Positions 17,322 through 26,039 of a DNA stretch of 64,000 bases are shown here, piece after piece. The stretch's first letter is position 1, and every line of letters starts with the position of its first letter. The translations under genes were made by a program, and so were the position numbers. This DNA is from Paenibacillus sp. 19GGS1-52 (GTDB lineage: Bacteria > Bacillota > Bacilli > Paenibacillales > Paenibacillaceae). The notes under the pieces were generated by a model that was not told the origin of the DNA, did not search any database, and worked only from the letters and a program-made list of their open reading frames with translations. The stretch is taken from positions 6,510,001 through 6,574,000 of the forward strand of contig NZ_CP059724.1 in NCBI RefSeq assembly GCF_022369515.1. The letters run 5' to 3'.

Positions 17322-19247
17322 TTAATTGAATTGCAGTGCGCCTAAGGTATAACCAGCATAGACAGGCTTCAATCCGCCCAGCATATCCTCTTTATCATTA
17401 GAGCCATTGATTGCATGCTGATAAGAAACAATAATATTACGCAGTTGCTCAGTACTATAAGTTGCTCCTTCAATACGGAAGCTGGAAATGCCCAACCCAC
17501 TCATCTCAGCCAGCATAGGCAAATAACAAAGCTCCTTGGCGAACAACAGATGGTTGCGGCCGTACTGGTCACGATAGACTGGATTCTCACCCTTATCTGT
17601 TTTTAATACCAATACCTCATTGCTTACAAAAAGGTTATCTTCCTCACCTATGGGCTCCATCACCTCGGTATTCTCATACAAGTCATGCTCCATATACATC
17701 AGCGCCGGTGTGCCGTGCACGATGACTTCCAGCGGTAGATCGGTCAGCGAGGTAAAAGCAGCAAAGTGCTCCATCGTCATCTCTGGGGATACTGTAATTT
17801 TGCTCAACCCTAGACTCGTATATAGGGTGGCAGACAGATGATTATATACGTTCAGATTGGCATCCCCGATCATAGGGTACCCTGCGGTTTTGTAACGACG
17901 AATCGCACCCAGATTGGTAACCAGCAGCCCGTCAATAGGCAATCGTTCTCCACTCAGCAACTGATCATATTGATCGAAGTGCAGCTCTGTCATCATCCGC
18001 GGCATCCCGAGATAGAGCTTGGTATTCCCTTTTAGGTTTCCTAGTATTTTGATATCCCGTTTCGTAAAAGGTTGGTCTGGCTCAAATACATCACCCGGCA
18101 GGTATAAATGTTCTACTCCGAGCTCCAGCACCAATCTGGCCTGCTCCATGTTATTCACACGTACCGCAAGCTCCGGCTTCACTCTCTCCGCACGCTTCTC
18201 TTTCCCCAATCGTTCCCGCAGCTGCTGCACACGTCCCTCAGACAACTCGCGTTCTTCCGTTGGTGTACTGAATACTTTTCCCGTACTATAGAACTTGCCT
18301 GTACCCTCGTAACGACGGTTAATGTTGGTTAGTCCCGGCTTGCCAAAAGCATAGGCTGTGGAGAAGTCACGCTTGCGGTTATTAAAGAGCTCCTTAGAAC
18401 CAACAGTGCGGTCAAAGCCCAGCGGATCTTCAATGTAACGGTCAATCGCCTCACTATAGCTGTTAGCCAGCGAAACCATAAATTCCTTGTCGCGCATCCG
18501 GCCTTCAATCTTGAAGGAAGTAATGCCTGATTCGATCAGCTCAGGAAGATACTCGTACATGTTCATATCCTTTACTGCCAGCGGATATTCCGCCGGGAAC
18601 ACATAGCCTTCTCGCTTAATCCGGTAATCCCACCGACATGGCTTCATACATTTGCCCCGGTTGCTGCTCATGCCGAATACCTGAGAGCTAAAATAACAAT
18701 TCGCGCCGTGCACAGAACACATATCACCATGAATGAAGTATTCCAGCTCCATACCGCTCTGCTGCCCCAGCATCTTCGCTGTCTTCAGATCCATTTCGCG
18801 TGAGGTTACCACCCGGCTTACTCCCAGATCTCGCAGTGCATGCATCATCTCCAGGTTGTGCACATTCATCATTACCGAGGCATGAATAGGAACGGAAAGC
18901 TCCATCTCGCGAATCAGTTCAAGCACTGCCATATCCTGCACAATCAGCGCATCCGGACGAGCACCATCGAGAAAACGCAAATACTCGCGGGCCTCTTCCA
19001 CATCGTCCTCACTGAACAGATTGTTGACGGTAACATATACTTTTTTATCAAGGCGATGGGCGATATCAAGGGCCTCTACAATTTCCTCGTGAGACAGGTT
19101 ATATCCCTTGCGCATCATTCTCATATTGAGTACTGGACCGCCAAAATAAACGGCATCACAGCCCGACTGTACAACTTCCTTAAAAATATCAAAGGTGCCC
19201 GCCGGAGCAAGCAGTTCGATCTCTTTGCCATTAAAATAACGTGCCAT
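17322..19247 (-). CDS. Peptidase U32 family protein
   Basis: A 641-residue protein of the U32 family. The N-terminal TIM-barrel-like part (about 1-300) contains ELLAPAGTFD and a Cys set C-x6-C-x15-C-x3-C at residues 177, 184, 200 and 204, which could bind an iron-sulfur cluster. A collagenase-like second domain follows, with SFKIEGRMRDKEF between them. Relatives include RlhA/TrhP, which help hydroxylate RNA, and UbiU/UbiV, which hydroxylate ubiquinone precursors without oxygen. It starts behind TAGGAGG. The 67-base gap to fmnA suggests it belongs to the EET operon. Confidence 0.85.
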   Translation of the reverse strand: MARYFNGKEIELLAPAGTFDIFKEVVQSGCDAVYFGGPVLNMRMMRKGYNLSHEEIVEALDIAHRLDKKVYVTVNNLFSEDDVEEAREYLRFLDGARPDALIVQDMAVLELIREMELSVPIHASVMMNVHNLEMMHALRDLGVSRVVTSREMDLKTAKMLGQQSGMELEYFIHGDMCSVHGANCYFSSQVFGMSSNRGKCMKPCRWDYRIKREGYVFPAEYPLAVKDMNMYEYLPELIESGITSFKIEGRMRDKEFMVSLANSYSEAIDRYIEDPLGFDRTVGSKELFNNRKRDFSTAYAFGKPGLTNINRRYEGTGKFYSTGKVFSTPTEERELSEGRVQQLRERLGKEKRAERVKPELAVRVNNMEQARLVLELGVEHLYLPGDVFEPDQPFTKRDIKILGNLKGNTKLYLGMPRMMTELHFDQYDQLLSGERLPIDGLLVTNLGAIRRYKTAGYPMIGDANLNVYNHLSATLYTSLGLSKITVSPEMTMEHFAAFTSLTDLPLEVIVHGTPALMYMEHDLYENTEVMEPIGEEDNLFVSNEVLVLKTDKGENPVYRDQYGRNHLLFAKELCYLPMLAEMSGLGISSFRIEGATYSTEQLRNIIVSYQHAINGSNDKEDMLGGLKPVYAGYTLGALQFN

Positions 19248-19314
19248 TCTTGTTGCCTCCTAAAAGTTTTGTAAAGCATACGCTTCACTGTCTTCACTTC
19301 GTACAAAACTACTT

Positions 19315-20106
19315 CTACACTAACGCAACTGCAACTCCCATAACGACAAACATCATCACAAAAACAGTATCAACAGCGTCCCACCTCAACCGATGATACT
19401 GACTGCGCGGTGCATCCATACGGAAGCCACGGGCCTCCATGGAATAGACCAGATCCTGTGCGCGCCGGAACGCGCTGGTAATAATGGGCACCAGCAGCGA
19501 GACGAGCATTCGCCCCTTTTCCTTCAAGGGCAGCTCATTCAGATCGGCACCGCGAGACGCCTGTGCTTTCATAATGATCTGCGCCTCATCGAGAATCGTA
19601 GGAATGAAACGTAGCGCAATGCTGAGCATCATCGTAATACGGTCCGGCGACAGCCCAAGCTTTTTGAACGGGGACAGTATGCCCTCCAGACCCTGATTGA
19701 GCTTCCCAGGCGTTGTAGTGAAGGTAAGCAGCGCCGTGAAGGTAATGAGGAACAGCATGCGAATGACCGCAAATGACCCCAGCCGCAAACCCCCATCATA
19801 GAGTGAGAGTGAACCAATGGACAGCCAGACTGAACCTTCCTTAACAGATAGCAACTGCACGATAAAAATAAATAACATCAAGTAACGCAAGGGCTTGGCC
19901 GCTTTGAGAAAATATTTAAGTGGAATCCGTGTGGACAGCATCACGGCAATTGAAAATAGAGCCAGCAGCGCCATCGCCATCCATGAACGGGACAGCAGTA
20001 TAACGGCTACGTATAATAACATTCCGGTGATTTTAGCCCGGGCATCCAGCTTGTGCACCCATGACCCAGTCTCGATACTGCGGCCCAGCAGCAGTTTATC
20101 ATTCAT
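19315..20106 (-). CDS. fmnA: ECF transporter T subunit, FmnA-like
   Basis: A 263-residue EcfT-family membrane protein with hydrophobic segments around 28-85 and 100-150, and near its C-terminus the Ala-Arg-Gly coupling motifs, seen here as QASRGADLN and MEARGFRMD, that seat on the two ATPases. In Listeria the EET-linked T subunit FmnA works with EetB to export flavin for attachment to extracellular proteins. Gene order (eetB, two ATPases, T subunit) is the basis for using the name here. It overlaps the end of ecfA' by 8 bases. Confidence 0.85.
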   Translation of the reverse strand: MNDKLLLGRSIETGSWVHKLDARAKITGMLLYVAVILLSRSWMAMALLALFSIAVMLSTRIPLKYFLKAAKPLRYLMLFIFIVQLLSVKEGSVWLSIGSLSLYDGGLRLGSFAVIRMLFLITFTALLTFTTTPGKLNQGLEGILSPFKKLGLSPDRITMMLSIALRFIPTILDEAQIIMKAQASRGADLNELPLKEKGRMLVSLLVPIITSAFRRAQDLVYSMEARGFRMDAPRSQYHRLRWDAVDTVFVMMFVVMGVAVALV

Positions 20107-20974
20107 GCGCAGCCCTCTTTCCTGCGGGTAGTGAGGCTATAAGCTCAGCCAAACTTTCAGGGGTTAGGCGGGGGTTCTCGCCGTCCAGGCCGAAGCGATC
20201 AGCGACAGCTCTCCAGTAGCGAAGAGACTGCGGCACGGTTAGCCCGCACCGCTCCAGAATAGAAGGATCAGCAGCAAGCTCTTTGGCACTTCCCTGAAAG
20301 GCAGTGCTGCCTTCATTGAGTACAATCCAGCTGTCTGCGTAAGGCAGCAGCTCATCCATCCGATGCGTCACGATAATGATCGTCCGGCCTTGCTCCCGGC
20401 ATAACCGCACCAGCAGCGCAATTAGCTCTGCGCGGCTAATCGGATCAAGCGTTGCGGTGGGCTCGTCCAACACAACAACATCCGGTTCCATCGCAAGCAC
20501 TGAGGCTATGGCCGCCTTACGCATTTGACCGCCGCTTAACCGAAAGGGGTTGCGGTCCAGCAGTTTTAAATCGAGGCCCATATCATTCATGGCCTTGCGA
20601 GCCCGTTCTTTGGCCTCATCCAGACTCATCCCGAAATTAAGCGGTCCGAAGCAGAGGTCCTTCTCTACCGTCTCTTCGAACATTTGCTGCTCGGGGAATT
20701 GGAAGACCAAGCCCACCCGGCGGCGCAGCGGCAACAGCTTGGGTGACTTCTCACCAGCCTGGATAGTAACATCGAGTACTCTAACCGTACCTTGTGTCGG
20801 CTTGAGAATTCCGTTAAATAGCTGCAGAAGCGTCGATTTGCCAGAGCCCGTTGCACCAGCAATGCCCACGATGGAACCCTGCTTAATACTGAGATCAATG
20901 CCATGCAGCGCGGTCTGCTTCCATAGACTCCGCTCAGCGTAGGTATAGCTTACTTGCTGTAGTTGTATGGCCAT
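20099..20974 (-). CDS. ecfA2: ECF transporter ATPase A' (EcfA2-type)
   Basis: A 291-residue ABC ATPase with Walker A GATGSGKST, Q-loop FQFPEQQMFEETVEKD, signature LSGGQMRKAAIASVLAMEP, Walker B VVVLDEPTATLDP and the switch His in IVTHRMDELL. The QFPEQQ sequence is typical of the A2 (A') subunit of energy-coupling factor transporters. It pairs with the ATPase encoded just upstream, with which it overlaps by 25 bases. Expected to power the EetB/FmnA flavin exporter, though sharing with other S subunits is possible. Confidence 0.93.
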   Translation of the reverse strand: MAIQLQQVSYTYAERSLWKQTALHGIDLSIKQGSIVGIAGATGSGKSTLLQLFNGILKPTQGTVRVLDVTIQAGEKSPKLLPLRRRVGLVFQFPEQQMFEETVEKDLCFGPLNFGMSLDEAKERARKAMNDMGLDLKLLDRNPFRLSGGQMRKAAIASVLAMEPDVVVLDEPTATLDPISRAELIALLVRLCREQGRTIIIVTHRMDELLPYADSWIVLNEGSTAFQGSAKELAADPSILERCGLTVPQSLRYWRAVADRFGLDGENPRLTPESLAELIASLPAGKRAAHE

Positions 20975-21825
20975 AACGTGTCTATTAGCTCCTTTTCACT
21001 GGCGGGAACATCAATCTGTATACCCCGTTTCTGCAATTCACGGGCAAGACCCCAAGCATAAGGCTCCTGTAGGTGACAACGCTCTAGAAGCTCCGCATTC
21101 AAGAACAGCTCTGCCGGCGTAACATCTGCAACCAAACCGCCTCCTTGCAACGCAAGCACCCGATCCGTTGCCAAAATCTCATCCGCATCATGGGTAATCA
21201 TCAGGATCGTATACTTCCCTTCCGCACGCATATCGTGCAGGATACCCATCAGTTCATCACGGCTCCCCTCATCCAACATGGAAGAGGCCTCGTCAAAGAT
21301 GACGATGCCTGGCTCCATGGCTAGAATAGACGCGATTGCTACACGCTGTTTCTGGCCCCCCGACAGTTCTCCCGGGTGTTTGGCCAGCAGATGATCTACT
21401 CCCAACCGCAATGTGTAAGAATGCAGACGACTCTCCATCTCCGCATGCGACAAACACAGCCCTTCCAGACCAAATAATATATCTTCCTCAACGGTCGCCC
21501 CGATAAACTGATTATCAGGATTCTGGAATACCATCCCAATGCTTTGCCGGATATAACCAATCGTTTCCTCTTCCAGCTTTTGACCACAGACTACGATCTC
21601 TCCCGCGCTTTTAGGCAGCAAGGCGTTAAGCAGCTTAACAAGCGTAGACTTGCCGCAGCCGTTCGGGCCCACAAGACTTACCCACTGTCCCTGCGGTATG
21701 GATAATGTAATATTCTGGAGAATGGGATGTTCTGGATCATACCCAAAGGATACCCCCTCCAGAGAAATTACCGTTTGGCCCTCTTCCGAATCTTGACCCT
21801 TGGACGTTTCATTCATGCTAGTCAT
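20950..21825 (-). CDS. ecfA1: ECF transporter ATPase A (EcfA1-type)
   Basis: A 291-residue ABC ATPase with Walker A GPNGCGKST, Q-loop FQNPDNQFIGATVEED, signature LSGGQKQRVAIASILAMEP and Walker B IVIFDEASSMLDEG; the FQNPDNQ sequence marks the A1 subunit of ECF transporters. The usual DEATSMLDP is DEASSMLDE here, a small change just after the catalytic Glu. About 15 unstructured residues precede the domain. It lies 20 bases after eetB and overlaps the second ATPase gene, so the ATPases should be made in equal amounts. Confidence 0.93.
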   Translation of the reverse strand: MTSMNETSKGQDSEEGQTVISLEGVSFGYDPEHPILQNITLSIPQGQWVSLVGPNGCGKSTLVKLLNALLPKSAGEIVVCGQKLEEETIGYIRQSIGMVFQNPDNQFIGATVEEDILFGLEGLCLSHAEMESRLHSYTLRLGVDHLLAKHPGELSGGQKQRVAIASILAMEPGIVIFDEASSMLDEGSRDELMGILHDMRAEGKYTILMITHDADEILATDRVLALQGGGLVADVTPAELFLNAELLERCHLQEPYAWGLARELQKRGIQIDVPASEKELIDTLWPYNYSK

Positions 21826-21845
21826 CCTCCCGCTGCTGTGACCGG

Positions 21846-22397
21846 TCAGTCCAGAAATTCTTCAAATATCGATATTTTGGACAGCGATGCTACCAAGTAA
21901 CGAACGGCAAAGCCGACAGCAATCCCTGTTACCACCCCGGTGATGAGCAGAATTGGCAAATAGTATAAAATACTCAGTGAATTAAACACTAGGGATGCCG
22001 CCAAAAGCTGGCCGGTATTGTGCGCCAATCCACCGGCAATACTGATACCGATGACGCTGAACTTCTCGCGGCCCCACCGTACCAGCAGAAACATTACGAC
22101 AAAGCTGAGTAACGAACCGGATAAGCTGAAGAGCAGACTGGAGAAAGTACCAAGCAAAAATGCGGTAAGCAAAGTCTTCAGAATAACCAGCAGAAATGCG
22201 TCACGTCCGCGCAAGAAGAAAATACAGGTCAGAATCATAATGTTGGCAAATCCCAGCTTTGCGCCAGGCATCAGCCCCATCCCCACTAACGGTATCTGTG
22301 CTTCCACAATGCTCAGTACTACAGCCACTGCAGCAAAAATGGCAATGATTACTGTTCTTTTTAAGACTGTTGCTGATTCACTACTGGACATAGGCAT
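21846..22397 (-). CDS. eetB: Gx transporter family S subunit, EetB-like
   Basis: A 183-residue membrane protein with about six helices and the MGLMPGAKLGFANI segment of the Gx transporter family, formerly annotated as heptaprenyl diphosphate synthase component I. In Listeria EetB is the substrate-binding subunit of the ECF complex that sends flavin out of the cell. The ATG at 22397 follows GGGGGAGG and overlaps the eetA stop by 17 bases. Its position between eetA and the ATPases is the same as expected for EET loci of Firmicutes. Confidence 0.88.
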   Translation of the reverse strand: MPMSSSESATVLKRTVIIAIFAAVAVVLSIVEAQIPLVGMGLMPGAKLGFANIMILTCIFFLRGRDAFLLVILKTLLTAFLLGTFSSLLFSLSGSLLSFVVMFLLVRWGREKFSVIGISIAGGLAHNTGQLLAASLVFNSLSILYYLPILLITGVVTGIAVGFAVRYLVASLSKISIFEEFLD

Positions 22398-22770
22398 CTA
22401 CATCATCCTCCCCCGATACACTAGCGATCTCCACTAATACTCGGTGCGGCAAACAGACAATGGTCTGTTTGGGCAGGGTAATAAAACCAAAACCAAGGCA
22501 TATCTTATCGGGGCAATCGGCATCATACATTTCAATCCCGTAATCATGCACCTTCAAAATGTTATAGCCACGTTCTGTGCGGATCTCAACTGTTTGTTCT
22601 TCTTCTGTAAGCTTTACTGTTCGAAATAGCTTGCCGTCTACCATCACATTGGCTACACGATTCTTGCCAGCCCCACCTTTGTCTTCATTGTCCGAAAACC
22701 ACTTCGGTAAGAGAAAAGCGAGCGCAGCAACCAAGACGATGGAAATCAGCAGCACATCTGCGCGTTTCAT
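22381..22770 (-). CDS. eetA: NusG domain II-containing protein, EetA-like
   Basis: A 129-residue protein with one N-terminal membrane anchor (about 6-24) and an extracellular NusG-II-like domain. The conserved Cys motifs CPDKIC (around 90) and IVCLPHRVLVEI are present. EetA is required for extracellular electron transfer in Listeria, but its exact action is not known. The start follows AAGGGAG, and a good sigma-A promoter lies 40 bases upstream. It is the first gene of the operon that runs through dmkA. Confidence 0.88.
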   Translation of the reverse strand: MKRADVLLISIVLVAALAFLLPKWFSDNEDKGGAGKNRVANVMVDGKLFRTVKLTEEEQTVEIRTERGYNILKVHDYGIEMYDADCPDKICLGFGFITLPKQTIVCLPHRVLVEIASVSGEDDVDAYVQ

Positions 22771-22811
22771 AGAAATCTCCCTTATTTTTTAATTAAAATC
22801 CAGACTTATTA

Positions 22812-22840
22812 ATTATAACGGTCTCCATTCAATCCTTCAA
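22812..22840 (-). promoter_or_regulatory. Sigma-A promoter of the eetA operon
   Basis: On the minus strand TTGAAG (22840-22835) and TATAAT (22817-22812) are separated by exactly 17 bases. The -10 ends about 40 bases before the eetA ATG. No FNR-type palindrome is visible beside it, unlike the pplA region. Confidence 0.65.
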
Positions 22841-22915
22841 TGAATGTAGTCGTTAATTGTCGTTTTTAAAGACCAGTTCACAAAATAGGCACGCAAACCT
22901 ATAACACCTTACATT

Positions 22916-24448
22916 TCATCCAGCTTGTCCCGGATACTCCGTCTTGTTTGATTTATAACTTTTCCCGAAATAGCCTAAGAATAATCCAGCAAATTCAGGA
23001 TCCCATTGACTTCCTCTTCCCTGCTCCAAAATGACCAGTGCACGATCGTGAGGCATTCCTTTACGATACGGACGATCTGAGGTCATCGCATCATAAGCAT
23101 CAGCAACCGCGATAATTCTACCGTGAAGAGGAATCTCCATTCCAGCCAGACCATCGGGATATCCTTGCCCATCGTAACGTTCATGATGCGACCTTACTCC
23201 TGCGAGATAGGGTGTCATTTTCTCCACAGGCTCAATCTGACGCAGAATATTCTCACCCAGCACAGGATGACTCTTAATCTGATCGAACTCTTCATCTGTA
23301 AGCTTGCCTTCTTTGAACAGAACGCTATCCCGCACGCCTATTTTACCGATATCATGCAGCAAAGCTGACTTCCGCAGGTTATCCAGCTTTTGACCGTTCA
23401 TTCCTGCCAACTGCCCAATAATAACTGAATATTCCGCTACGCGCAGCGAATGTCCCGCCGTATAGGGGTCCCGGGCATCCAGGGCAACGGCCAATGTTGT
23501 AAAATAGCTGTCGAGCAACTGTCTATTCTGCTGCTCTCTGGCCTGCAGACCGCGCACCATCATGTTAAATCCGGCAACCAGCTTCGAGAACTCATCCGAA
23601 TACTCATCCTGTACCTGTATTAGTCGGCCGTCTTTTACGTTATTCATGGCTTTGTACAGCTCATTAATAGGATGCTGCACACTCTTGGTCAGAAGCCAGG
23701 CGGCGATAGAAGAGAAGAACACGCCAAGCAGAAGCACCATACCCGCCCAAGCCCAGTAGCTGTGCAACCCGCCTACCCTTCCAGTGCTGATATTGTCTAG
23801 ACGAATGTTTGTGGCCATGATAAATAGAAAAAGTGGGAAGGTCCCAATCAGCATACAGCTGACCAGAAATTTGGGGCGTATCGGCACAAATACATGTCCT
23901 TCAAGCGAGAAGTCTACATTATACATCTTCACAGCCCGATTTCTGAATTCCTTTATTAACGGAACAATGGCAGAGCAAGTCAGAAAAAACTCAATCAGAG
24001 CATGCATGCAGGCTATCAACACAGCTCCCGCCAATGCCAGTAACAGATAGGAATAGGGAAAGTTGATCCAGCCGGTGTAAATCATCCAGGATGTCATCCC
24101 CACAGCAGGCAAAGACAGACCTAGTAGATGGGGACCTAGAATCCGGTATACCGCACTCCTCGGTAGCCGGTGGGTATGCAGATAGGCCTGCTCCAGCATA
24201 ACAAGTGAGGGCTCCCGTTCCTTAAGCGCGCTCCGGATAGGTTTCATTTGTTTAATAAATACATTGATTTCCATTACAGCCATGATCAGAAACGAGATAA
24301 GCAACACTATAATCAAACGATAATATTCCAATGCAGATATATCCAGTGAGGAGAGAAGCAATACACTTCCTACCGCGATTACAGCGACAATGGAGCCGAA
24401 CAAATAATTGCGAATTTGCTTCTTCAAAAATGCTGCGTATAAATTCAT
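22916..24448 (-). CDS. HD-GYP domain protein, probable cyclic-di-GMP phosphodiesterase
   Basis: A 510-residue protein with an N-terminal multi-helix membrane region (about 1-245), a HAMP-like linker (about 245-300) and a C-terminal HD-GYP domain. The metal ligands in LLHDIGKIGV and the motifs RSHHERYDGQGYPDGL and ADAYDAMTSDRPYR are intact, so activity against cyclic-di-GMP is expected. The ATG at 24448 is chosen because GGAGG lies just upstream. It lies upstream of the EET operon on the same strand, but eetA has its own promoter. Confidence 0.93.
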   Translation of the reverse strand: MNLYAAFLKKQIRNYLFGSIVAVIAVGSVLLLSSLDISALEYYRLIIVLLISFLIMAVMEINVFIKQMKPIRSALKEREPSLVMLEQAYLHTHRLPRSAVYRILGPHLLGLSLPAVGMTSWMIYTGWINFPYSYLLLALAGAVLIACMHALIEFFLTCSAIVPLIKEFRNRAVKMYNVDFSLEGHVFVPIRPKFLVSCMLIGTFPLFLFIMATNIRLDNISTGRVGGLHSYWAWAGMVLLLGVFFSSIAAWLLTKSVQHPINELYKAMNNVKDGRLIQVQDEYSDEFSKLVAGFNMMVRGLQAREQQNRQLLDSYFTTLAVALDARDPYTAGHSLRVAEYSVIIGQLAGMNGQKLDNLRKSALLHDIGKIGVRDSVLFKEGKLTDEEFDQIKSHPVLGENILRQIEPVEKMTPYLAGVRSHHERYDGQGYPDGLAGMEIPLHGRIIAVADAYDAMTSDRPYRKGMPHDRALVILEQGRGSQWDPEFAGLFLGYFGKSYKSNKTEYPGQAG

Positions 24449-24887
24449 CTGTTCCTCCGTTTCCAGCCTCATACCAGTTCATATAGGATTTGTATTTTGA
24501 ATATAGTTGTGTTATAATTAATCAGTATTTGATTTTCCGTATATTTATCCCCATCAAGAAGATGTCAAGCCGATTGTTACCTTAAATACTTTTATCGGCA
24601 TTTTGGACACAGAATCTTACGTTTTCTTGCAGTACTCTTCCTTTTTATGAGATTAAATTCAAACATAGCATTCCGATTCACACTGGCGCGGTCAATGGAG
24701 CCGCAAGGGCAAAAGAGAGGTAGGGCTTTTGTCGTATTGGAAGGATTATTCTCGCCACACGGCTGCTGGAAATAAACTAGGAATTATTACACCCGTTATC
24801 ACGAACGGCGGGGGATTAAATATATCAAGAAAACATGGTTGAGCTGTCCTTTATTAAAGGATGCTAACCATGTGTGGAAAAATATAA
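24449..24887. other. Gene-free stretch between the HD-GYP and hydrolase genes
   Basis: No open frame with a ribosome binding site is seen. It contains an inverted repeat ACATGGTT/AACCATGT around TCCTTTATTAAAGGA at about 24833-24872 and a GC-rich segment around 24680-24720. I compared the latter with the cyclic-di-GMP aptamer pattern and found no match. Confidence 0.5.
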
Positions 24888-24922
24888 GAGCCCGATAACC
24901 GCTTCTAGCGGATATCGGGCTC
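24888..24922 (-). terminator. Terminator of the alpha/beta hydrolase gene
   Basis: GAGCCCGATA and TATCGGGCTC form a ten-base stem, with a T-rich tail on the minus strand. Confidence 0.85.
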
Positions 24923-24938
24923 TGTCTACGTTTCAGGG

Positions 24939-25880
24939 CTATACTACATAACGGACAACAAAACTACTCACTCTGCTTACATAACCAGCCTTATCCGTAT
25001 CATACGCCAGACCGTGCCCTGCCTGTGGGACTATGAACTTCTCCTTGGGACTGGGGCATGCCTCGAACAACTTATCCAGCATCGTATACGGCACGAAGGT
25101 ATCCGTATCCCCGTGAATAAACAGAATGGGCACCTTAGCCTTCCGTACCTGCTTCAGTGCAGACGCTTCACCGAAGAAATAACCAGCCTTCAGTCGGGTG
25201 ACCAGACTAGCGCTGTGTACGAAAGGAAAACTAGGCAGCCGGTACATACGTCGCAGTTGGTAAGACAGCTGTTCTTTAACTGAGGTATAGGCACAATCGG
25301 AAACTATGGCTTTTACTTGTGGCGGCAAGGCTTCACCGGAGGTCATCAGCACCGTAGCTCCACCCATAGACACCCCATGCAGCACAATTTGTGCTTCCTG
25401 CCCTGTTTCTTCTATAACATATTGGATCCATTGTAAATAATCACGACGCTCCGGCCAACCAAATCCAATATAGTTCCCTGCACTTTCCCCATGCCCTCTG
25501 GCATCGGGAATCAGCACATTATAGCCCAGATTCTCGTAATATAATTTTGCACAAGCACCCATATCTTTGCCTTTACCGGAATATCCATGGGCAATAATAG
25601 CGGTACGACCTGCTGCACGCTCAGAAGTTAGTAAATAACCTCGCAGCTTGAGGCCTTCATGTGAAAGGATATCTATATTCTTGAAACTCTGGCGAGTGAC
25701 CCACTCTTGCCCTTCTCCCCAAGAAGCACCGGCAACTGGAGTCTCTACCTTTAAATCCGGAGTTTGACTCAGAAATTTCTTGGGCGCTCGTTTAATTGCA
25801 ACGCCGTAGAAAAAAAATCCAGCGTATGTGACTGCCCCGGCAATAATGAGAATAACCGCAATAATATCCACGAGCCACAT
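24939..25880 (-). CDS. Membrane-anchored alpha/beta hydrolase
   Basis: A 313-residue serine hydrolase of the S33/YqkD-like type. An N-terminal hydrophobic helix (about 6-27) anchors it. The nucleophile elbow is GVSMGGA, with the Ser around residue 171; HGDTDTFVP supplies the acid Asp and QAGHGLAY the catalytic His. The oxyanion region is HGYSGKG. The substrate is unknown; esters or peptides are possible. Its position carries no pathway information. It is followed by its own terminator. Confidence 0.88.
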   Translation of the reverse strand: MWLVDIIAVILIIAGAVTYAGFFFYGVAIKRAPKKFLSQTPDLKVETPVAGASWGEGQEWVTRQSFKNIDILSHEGLKLRGYLLTSERAAGRTAIIAHGYSGKGKDMGACAKLYYENLGYNVLIPDARGHGESAGNYIGFGWPERRDYLQWIQYVIEETGQEAQIVLHGVSMGGATVLMTSGEALPPQVKAIVSDCAYTSVKEQLSYQLRRMYRLPSFPFVHSASLVTRLKAGYFFGEASALKQVRKAKVPILFIHGDTDTFVPYTMLDKLFEACPSPKEKFIVPQAGHGLAYDTDKAGYVSRVSSFVVRYVV

Positions 25881-26009
25881 CTATACTATCACCTGTCCTT
25901 CCTTCTAACATTCTAGTCCCCTTTTATTTCAGCATAGTATAACACGGCATTGGCGCGAAACAAAAATAGTATAAACGTTTGTGCTCCCTCCAACAACTAA
26001 ATGCTAAAA

Positions 26010-26027
26010 AAGCGCCAAAAGGCGCTT
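26010..26027 (-). terminator. Terminator of the 32-residue peptide gene
   Basis: AAGCGCC-AAAA-GGCGCTT is a perfect stem with a run of T on the minus strand, 23 bases after the small gene's stop codon. Confidence 0.85.
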
Positions 26028-26039
26028 TCCGTAAGGCTT

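Noticed and set aside
21846-22397. Calling this gene a heptaprenyl diphosphate synthase subunit
   Set aside because: This older family name does not fit a six-helix membrane protein next to ECF ATPase and T-subunit genes; the EetB-like S-subunit role fits better.
24680-24800. Possible riboswitch before the HD-GYP/hydrolase region
   Set aside because: The GC-rich segment did not match the conserved cores of cyclic-di-GMP, FMN or SAM aptamers that I could recall.
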